Source: Doryteuthis pealeii
Lineage: Eukaryota > Mollusca > Cephalopoda > Myopsida > Loliginidae
Reading direction: 5' to 3'
Length of the DNA stretch: 64,000 nt
NCBI GenBank assembly: GCA_023376005.1
Contig: CM042157.1
Coordinates: forward strand, 90,826,987-90,890,986
A program made the position numbers and the translations under genes. Numbering within the stretch: the first letter of the stretch is position 1; each line of letters opens with the position of its first letter. The notes beneath the pieces were generated by a model that was not told the origin of the DNA, made no database searches, and was given only the letters and a program-made list of their open reading frames with translations. This document shows positions 58,660 through 64,000 of this stretch, piece by piece.

Positions 58660-58925
58660 TCTGCGTTATTCGGACTATTGTCCTCATCTTCATTATCTGT
58701 GCAACATTTCGGCCGATGTGCCCTCCAGCCTTCTTCAGGTATTTCTAGTCGGACTTGGGAACCTTTTTTTCTGTTCAGGAACCTTCTTTTCATAATTGAG
58801 TCCGAGAAGGTTCCCGAGTCCGATAAGAAATACCTGAAGAAGGCCAGAGGCCACATCGGCCGAAGTGTTGTACAGATAACAATGAAGATGAGGACAATAG
58901 TCCGAATAACACAGATAATACTAAA
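58660..58925. repeat. Foldback element, CCTGAAGAAGGCC family (copy 3)
   Basis: An inverted repeat with arms of about 95 bp matching 1925-2150. Its centre is longer and itself partly palindromic (GTCGGACTTGGGAACC faces GGTTCCCGAGTCCGA). The right arm holds CCTGAAGAAGGCC, then CATCGGCC, then GAAGTG. Confidence 0.7.
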
Positions 58926-59123
58926 ACAAGATATGTTTTTCATTTGAGTCTTTGTCATATCTCTCTGGTCTTCAACTGTTCATCTAACCTTTCAGTGTTA
59001 TGACCACCAGTCTCTGGATCAGTTGCAACTCTGTTCCTCTTTTAAATTTGAAAGCCCAAATATATACCCTATCGCAGCTGACACATCACTCAAGCAGATG
59101 TGTTGTCTCAGGGTCTGATAATA

Positions 59124-59559
59124 TACGAGGGAGAGTCAAAAAGTAATGCCATTTTGTTTAGGACAGGTATAATTACCAACACAGGAACATGTATCATATA
59201 TCAAAATGAAGCTGGTCCTCTGTGACTTCTTCGTCACTGGAATAATGTTTGCTTCAGACTATCATCTCTTCGGCCCTATGAAAGAGGATTTGAGAGGCAA
59301 ACATTATTCCAGTGACAAGGAAGTGAAATCTGTAGTGAAGAAGTGGCTCAAAGAACAGTCAACAGAATTTTACAGGGCAGGGATGCATGCTTTCATTCGA
59401 AGGTGGAACATTGCTATTGAGAGGAACGGTGACTATGTGGAGAAGTAGGGATGTGATCCACAGAGGACCAGCTTCATTTTGATGTATGATACGTGTTCCG
59501 GTGTTGGTAATTATACCTGTCCTAAACAAAATGGTATTACTTTTTGACACACCCTCGTA
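59124..59559 (+). mobile_element. Compact mariner derivative with about 100-bp inverted ends
   Basis: The ends begin TACGAGGGAGAGTCAAAAAG and, on the other strand, TACGAGGGTGTGTCAAAAAG, at TA dinucleotides. The inverted match extends to about 59224 and 59452. Between them is only the 3' part of a transposase gene, so the N-terminal DNA-binding part and most of the catalytic domain were lost by internal deletion while both ends were kept. Confidence 0.8.
59206..59448 (+). pseudogene. Mariner transposase C-terminal remnant (open, 80 codons)
   Basis: The frame starts inside the left inverted end (MKLVLCDFFVTGIM) and then reads ASDYHLFGPMKEDLRGKHYS, with KEVKSVVKKWLKEQ, FYRAGMHAFIRRWNIAIERN and GDYVEK to a TAG stop. 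SDYHLF...L...L-x-G-x-x-F/Y-x-S and the RW...I...GDY/F ending are C-terminal hallmarks of mariner transposases around and after the last catalytic Asp. No disabling change occurs within this piece, suggesting a young deletion product. Confidence 0.75.
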
Positions 59560-59754
59560 TTTAAGAATTCCATTCTTAGGCATCAAAATTCTCTTTAAAT
59601 ATTTCAATATAAACATCCATGTTTACATTGTCAGCCTGTCATGCAAGTGAGACACTGGTATGCATTTCTCGGTTATAAATGCACATTTATAAAAACATGA
59701 TGGCTGGGACAAGTGACACAACAAAGTTGTAAGTTTTGTAGTAAAATGTTTGAG

Positions 59755-59854
59755 TAAGGAGAGGGAGAGGGAGAGAGAGAGAGGGGGAAGGAGGGAGGAG
59801 GGAGAGAAAGAGAGTGAGAGAGAGAAAGAGAGTGAGAGAGAGAAAGAGAGAGAG

Positions 59855-59885
<31 letters not shown>

Positions 59886-60062
59886 GTGAAAGAGAAAGAG
59901 AAAGAGAGAGAGAGAGAAAGAGAAAGAGAGAGAAAGAGAGAGAGAGAAAGAGAGAAGAGAGAAAGAGAGAGAGGGGGAAAGAGAGGGAGGGAGAGTGTGT
60001 GAGAGAGGGAGAGAGTGTGTGAGAGAGGGAGAGAGTGTGTGAGAGAGGGAGAGAGAGAGAGG
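59755..60062. repeat. GA-rich microsatellite
   Basis: About 300 bp of GAGAGA/GAAAGA/GAGGGA units, one strand purine only. The frames across it (RERERE or SLSLS peptides) are artefacts. It could form triplex or other non-B DNA. Confidence 0.95.
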
Positions 60063-60319
60063 TTTCACTTAGTATAGCCTATCTCTCCTTTTCATTCAAC
60101 CTTAGTATGACATGCCAAATCAGAGGTACAAAAAGTAGGTAGGTAATTATAACTATTAATATATGTAATTTCTGAATTTCTATTTAAAGAATGAGATTAC
60201 TTGAGTAACATGTTAGAAACAGGAGTTTTAGAGTAGGAAAATCCCTAAAGTATAGACAGAAAATCAGAATTAAAATTAAAGAAAATAGTGAAGGAAGCAT
60301 AATGAAAGACTTGGTTAAT

Positions 60320-60672
60320 TCTTAACATCCTGTTGAGAATTTTCTAAGTCCTGAGCCTCATCCCTATAAGGATATATAAAAATGGCTAGGAAGTGCGTGG
60401 TGTAATGGTTAAAGTCATGGGAAATGGACTTGTCGCACCGAGTTCAAATCCTAGCCGCGGTAATTGCATTTGATTTAGCGCTAATATCCTTGGGAAAGGT
60501 ATGAATCCTACTCTCCCTCGAGCTATGGATAAATAGTAGGGCAGACTGGGCTCTTTAACATTGGTTAGGCAACCGGTCTAGAAGAAGGAAAACTCTGAAT
60601 TCAAACCTGATAAACTCCACTTAAGAAATTGACCTTGTGTCGCATCCTGCTCGTGCGGAGGGGTTGTGTGTG

Positions 60673-60721
<49 letters not shown>

Positions 60722-60890
60722 GGCTCAAAATGACCTTTGCATCTAAAATTATTCCCCTTAATTCAAAGACTTCTAAATATGTTTAATATTACATTTAAAC
60801 AAAGGCTATCGTTTGGGGTGGATTAGGAAAACGAAGGAGACTTCTGGCCGGGTGGAATGAGGCCGTATAGGACTAAGAGTTAAAATAGTG
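60320..60890 (+). repeat. Older interspersed repeat J, interrupted by a SINE
   Basis: The left part (CTTAACATCCTGTTGAGA to TATAAAAATGGCT) and the right part (CTTTGCATCTAAAATTATT to GGACTAAGAGTTAA) are contiguous in the reverse copy at 46735-46965, which proves the SINE arrived later. A further fragment lies at 16566-16650. Confidence 0.7.
60388..60710 (+). mobile_element. tRNA-derived SINE, family B, with target-site duplication
   Basis: The head has an A-box-like TGGTGTAATGG and a B-box-like GAGTTCAAATCC about 40 nt later, as in a tRNA-derived Pol III promoter. The body ends GCGGAGGGGTTGTGTG and passes into a TA tail. It is flanked by the 15-bp direct repeat TATATAAAAATGGCT (60373-60387 and 60711-60725), the target duplication of the insertion. 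The host sequence is an older repeat (J) that continues on both sides. Confidence 0.8.
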
Positions 60891-60989
60891 ATACAAATAA
60901 TGGTGAATAAATCAAATAGAAAATAACTAAAGTGAATAAATTATGATTTATTTTCATTGGGTTTTTCTAGTTTTAGTATAAACTAACAT

Positions 60990-61335
60990 AGTTTGGTTTG
61001 GTTTGTTTTACGGCATATCAACCTCAGTGGGTCATTTAATGCCGATAAAGTTTTGAAATAAATCAATTCTTAATGGATAATAGAATTTTTTTTAAATACA
61101 TTTTTCTATTTAACCCATAGATGGGACCCTAACAGGTACTACCACTCCGGGTCAGAGTGGACCAGGGAGCAATGGTGATCAAGGGGTGCTCCACATTCCC
61201 CAAACCTCCAAAACTGGAACCTCACCAACAGATAGAGTTTAACGTCATTCTCAGGACATGTAGACCCTCAATCACCACCTTCTAGCACCCATATGATAAA
61301 AAGGGGTTGGGGCTTGCCATAAGGGCAATAGGACC
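60990..61335 (-). repeat. SINE-like interspersed repeat, family M (copy 6)
   Basis: Copy with the TTTGGTTTGTTTTACGGC end on the left. It stops at AAGGGCAATAGG, where LINE-derived sequence begins directly. Confidence 0.7.
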
Positions 61336-61640
61336 AAAATAAAATGCAAACAGCTAAATATAACAAAGTAGAAGCAAATTAGAAACCTGAAGACGTGCCA
61401 CATCAACACCAACACATGGGAGGCTTGTGCAGAAGACCGTGTGACCTGATGACTCCTTGTCAGACAAGGAACAAAAAGGAGCAAACAAGAGAGGAAAGAA
61501 GCCGCCGCAGAAAAAAAGAGCCAAAAAGGAAGGAGAGACAACAGCAACTCCAGAAAGCATCACTGCTTGTTTGCAGTTACTGCTCCAGAGACTGATATTC
61601 TAAAAATGGTCTGTTCAGCCACTCACGTGGTTGCAGATTT
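61336..61640 (+). pseudogene. Non-LTR retrotransposon ORF2 C-terminus (fragment b)
   Basis: The same family as 39793-40170, beginning within the KTCHINTNTWEACAEDRVT part. A TGA then a frameshift precede LVCSYCSRD and the finger remnant GLFSHSRGC-like. It directly follows SINE-like copy 6 (60990-61335). The finger is broken by loss of the second Cys region. Confidence 0.6.
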
Positions 61641-61879
61641 TTTTTTTTTAAATAAAAATGGACACTATGCCATTGTCTTTAGTAGACGGAAGGATGCCAA
61701 CCAGAAGCAAATTTACTTGTAACACCCAACCAAGTGATATTTACATTCTTCAAAATACTTCCTCTTTGTTAATATTCAATTATATCAATGGAATAAACAT
61801 AACAGGCCAAAGTAGTCAAGATCAATCCACCTACAACCACTCTTAGATGTGCACAGAACATTTTAGCTTAAAATGAAAG

Positions 61880-62300
61880 AAGGTCTAATTCATCTAGAAA
61901 GCAAATAAAATTGGCATCTATAGGAGTGTCTTCCTTTTGGGAAAACCTGGAACTTTTAGAAGACAAATTTATCAGAAATGACTCTACCTACTGACTCCTC
62001 AATGAACAAATCTTGATGGAACTTGGCATGAGAACTCCTTTGACTTCAGGGAACATTTTAAAGGGAAAGAAAGGAAGGGAACATTTTAAAGGTATCTGCA
62101 AAAGGAGGGAAAGAGTGGAAGAGACCCTACTATCACCTACCCCCCAGAGGTGCTCAGATTGAAATTGATCAAAGGTTTAATTCATCCAGAATGCAAATGA
62201 AATTGGCATCTGCAGGAGCATCCCTACTCCATTCAGTGGAGGATTGTGACTTTTTGTGAGAAGATTAATAAGACCGGGTCCATTATACAGAATGCAAATA
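61880..62300. repeat. Direct duplication of a 45-50 bp motif, 295 bp apart
   Basis: GGTCTAATTCATCTAGAAAG and AAATAAAATTGGCATCTATAG (61885-61930) recur as GGTTTAATTCATCCAGAATG and AAATGAAATTGGCATCTGCAG (62170-62220). The sequence between is unlike other repeats here, but has its own short duplication (AGGGAACATTTTAAAGG). Nature unknown. Confidence 0.45.
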
Positions 62301-62600
62301 AGATAATTTTTTAATAAAATATCATTATGTATATTATTTTTATCCTGGACAATGACGGGTTCTTCTAGTATTTTATAGTATCTTATTAAGATAATATTAG
62401 TCTGTGATGAATTCCAGATTGGAAGAGAAATATTTTTTTATTTAAATTTATTGGTCCTAACTAAGCAATAATGCTATATCATCATTTTATATTTCCAACT
62501 TAAAGAACTACTTATAAAACTTATTAATAAGGTTTAATTGAATGTCAAGATTTTACTAAAACCATTTTTTTTTTCTTTTAGAAATTTATATATCATATCA

Positions 62601-63102
62601 TCTATCTATACATATATAAAGGGCAGTTGTGTGTATATGTATGTCCAGAGGAAACTTCGAAAATAAAACAATTAACGACAAAGTAAATATATATACACAT
62701 TAAATATCACCAAGGCTTGGTTTTTGAGCAAAAATAATGAAGATTTTATTCATATTAATTTAATTTTTTTTTCTTTTCTTTTTGCTTTGAAATATTAATT
62801 TGAAATTTAGCAAATCACATCATTTATATTTTATTTAAAAAAATATAGTTAATCATTGAATTAAAATTTCTTACTATATCATTATGTGATGTTATTCCCT
62901 CTACTCTGACGAAGAAAAGAAAATTCCCTGACTTCCCACCAGACCGGATCAAAATACGATCTTTTTTACGTGGTGATTTTTATGGGTCCTCCTACGAGGA
63001 TCGAACTCGCTATTCAGTAGTAATAGATCTGGAAACGATTATTAAACCATGTTTTTTTTTTTTTTCTCCTCTACCCGGGCTTTGCCGGGTAGCCGCTGCT
63101 AG
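62601..63102 (+). mobile_element. Non-autonomous Helitron, family He1 (best copy)
   Basis: Starts A|TCTATCTATACATATATAAA, continues GGGCAGTTGTGTGTATATG, and ends with the perfect hairpin CTACCCGG...CCGGGTAG (63071-63092), then CCGCTGCTAG|T. A 5' TC, a 3' hairpin about 10 nt before CTAG and an A|T target are the Helitron hallmarks. Length 502 bp, no coding capacity. It moves, if at all, using a Helitron helicase encoded elsewhere. Confidence 0.75.
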
Positions 63103-63109
63103 TTAATTA

Positions 63110-64000
63110 TATCTTTCAGCAACATGGTTTCCTACTGATTATTGTTAGAGATATCCCCTCTCCCTCCTTTCCCACGAGGAAAAAAATTAAAACTTTCTCC
63201 TGGGTCTAATAAGCATGCCTACTAAATTTGGTAACGCTAAAAACTGTTAAGCTGTCTATAGGGAACAAATAAACTCTTCCTATACCAAGCATTCTAAATA
63301 ACACATCACAGGAATTAATACAGAAAAAATATTTCTGTAAACAACAGTGTACAGCACAACTGAAGTCACATTATAAAACAGTTTTTTTTTTCCTTTTAAA
63401 AGATCATATGAAACAAACAAAAAAATTTAGCACTATCTATCAAATGCAATTTTTAAACTTCATAATTTTTTTTTTTTTAAATAGTTAAATTGAAAATATG
63501 CAAAGTCTTGAAAAACAAAACTTATTAAAAGTTATTTTAAGATTTCATAACTGTCTCACAAGCCTTTTTCTTTTTTTTTAATTATTGTTAAGTATAATCC
63601 ACAGTGACATAAAATAATTCCATGTGTGTCATGTTATATGACATGCTTAGTCAGAGATAATATGCAGACATTCTAAGAATTTAAAAAAAAAAAAAGAAAA
63701 AAAGAAAAGAAGTTAAACTTTAATATCCATATTTTGTAAGCCAGTTAAGCTTGAGATATTTGCTTTCGTGACAACAGAATAAATAAGAAAAAATGATATG
63801 TCATTTAGAGACAATGAAATCATCTGATAATTATCAGAGTAAAGATTGGGGGGGGGGGTATTTTCAACCTCTAGCTAGTACAAATAAATAACACTATGTA
63901 AAAAAAATTGCTTAAGATTCTATGTGCTATATCTTAATTGCTTATGTTGCAAAAGCATTAAAAAAATGATCACTATTCTCTTCAAACATTGCCTTTGTGG
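63110..64000. other. Stretch without genes
   Basis: AT-rich sequence with A/T runs and a G run (63847-63857). No element, exon or RNA gene recognised. Confidence 0.4.

Noticed and set aside
58633..58958. 104-codon plus and 103-codon minus frames
   Set aside because: Both run through the arms of the 58660-58925 palindrome; no domain or splice signals.
59673..60068. Open frames rich in Arg/Glu or Ser/Leu
   Set aside because: Translation of a GA microsatellite.

Overview
The window looks like AT-rich intronic and intergenic DNA from a large, repeat-packed animal genome. A mollusc, probably a coleoid cephalopod, is my best guess. That rests on several tRNA-derived SINE families, non-autonomous Helitrons, hAT-like and mariner-like remnants, LINE tails, many TA microsatellites and very long introns; the species call is an inference, not a proof. 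There is no bacterial-type gene organisation, and most long open frames lie in tandem repeats or transposon debris.

One host gene can be read, on the minus strand and running right to left. Four small exons at 46277-46368, 23794-23868, 5408-5456 and 509-561 (or 482-561 if terminal) have plausible splice sites. They join in one continuous frame: phase 0 into 0, 0 into 0, and 1 into 2. Together they encode a J-domain-like segment (helix II, an HPG triplet where HPD is expected, then helix III) followed by an acidic tail. The introns are about 22 kb, 18 kb and 4.8 kb, so most of the window lies inside this gene. A fifth, weaker candidate exon lies at 55031-55067.

The introns hold a dense collection of mobile DNA. 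(1) Foldback elements with hammerhead-ribozyme architecture: a canonical family at about 4241-4631 and 53666-53935, and four further families (2410-2742 and 42873-43137; 41755-41935 and 42283-42563; 53950-54306; 21600-21790 and 57555-57708). Most of the second group share a terminal tail of the type CATACTGTCGGATTCATTTCC and abut TA microsatellites. (2) Non-autonomous Helitrons with a 3' hairpin and CTRR end. (3) hAT-like elements with 8-bp target duplications, some carrying TTAGGG-like repeats inside. (4) Mariner-like remnants. (5) LINE 3' ends and tRNA-like SINEs, one with a 15-bp target duplication. (6) Several minisatellites with units of 37, 44, 47 and 99 bp.

By region: 1-5.5 kb has the last readable exons plus foldback elements; 5.5-23.8 kb is intron with Helitrons, the 99-bp and 37-bp minisatellites and hAT-like MITEs; 23.8-46.3 kb is intron with SINE-like, hAT and Helitron copies, LINE debris and a mariner fragment; 46.4-64 kb is upstream or intronic sequence with the 47-bp minisatellite, foldback elements, LINE tails, a compact mariner derivative, a SINE nested in an older repeat, and a Helitron.
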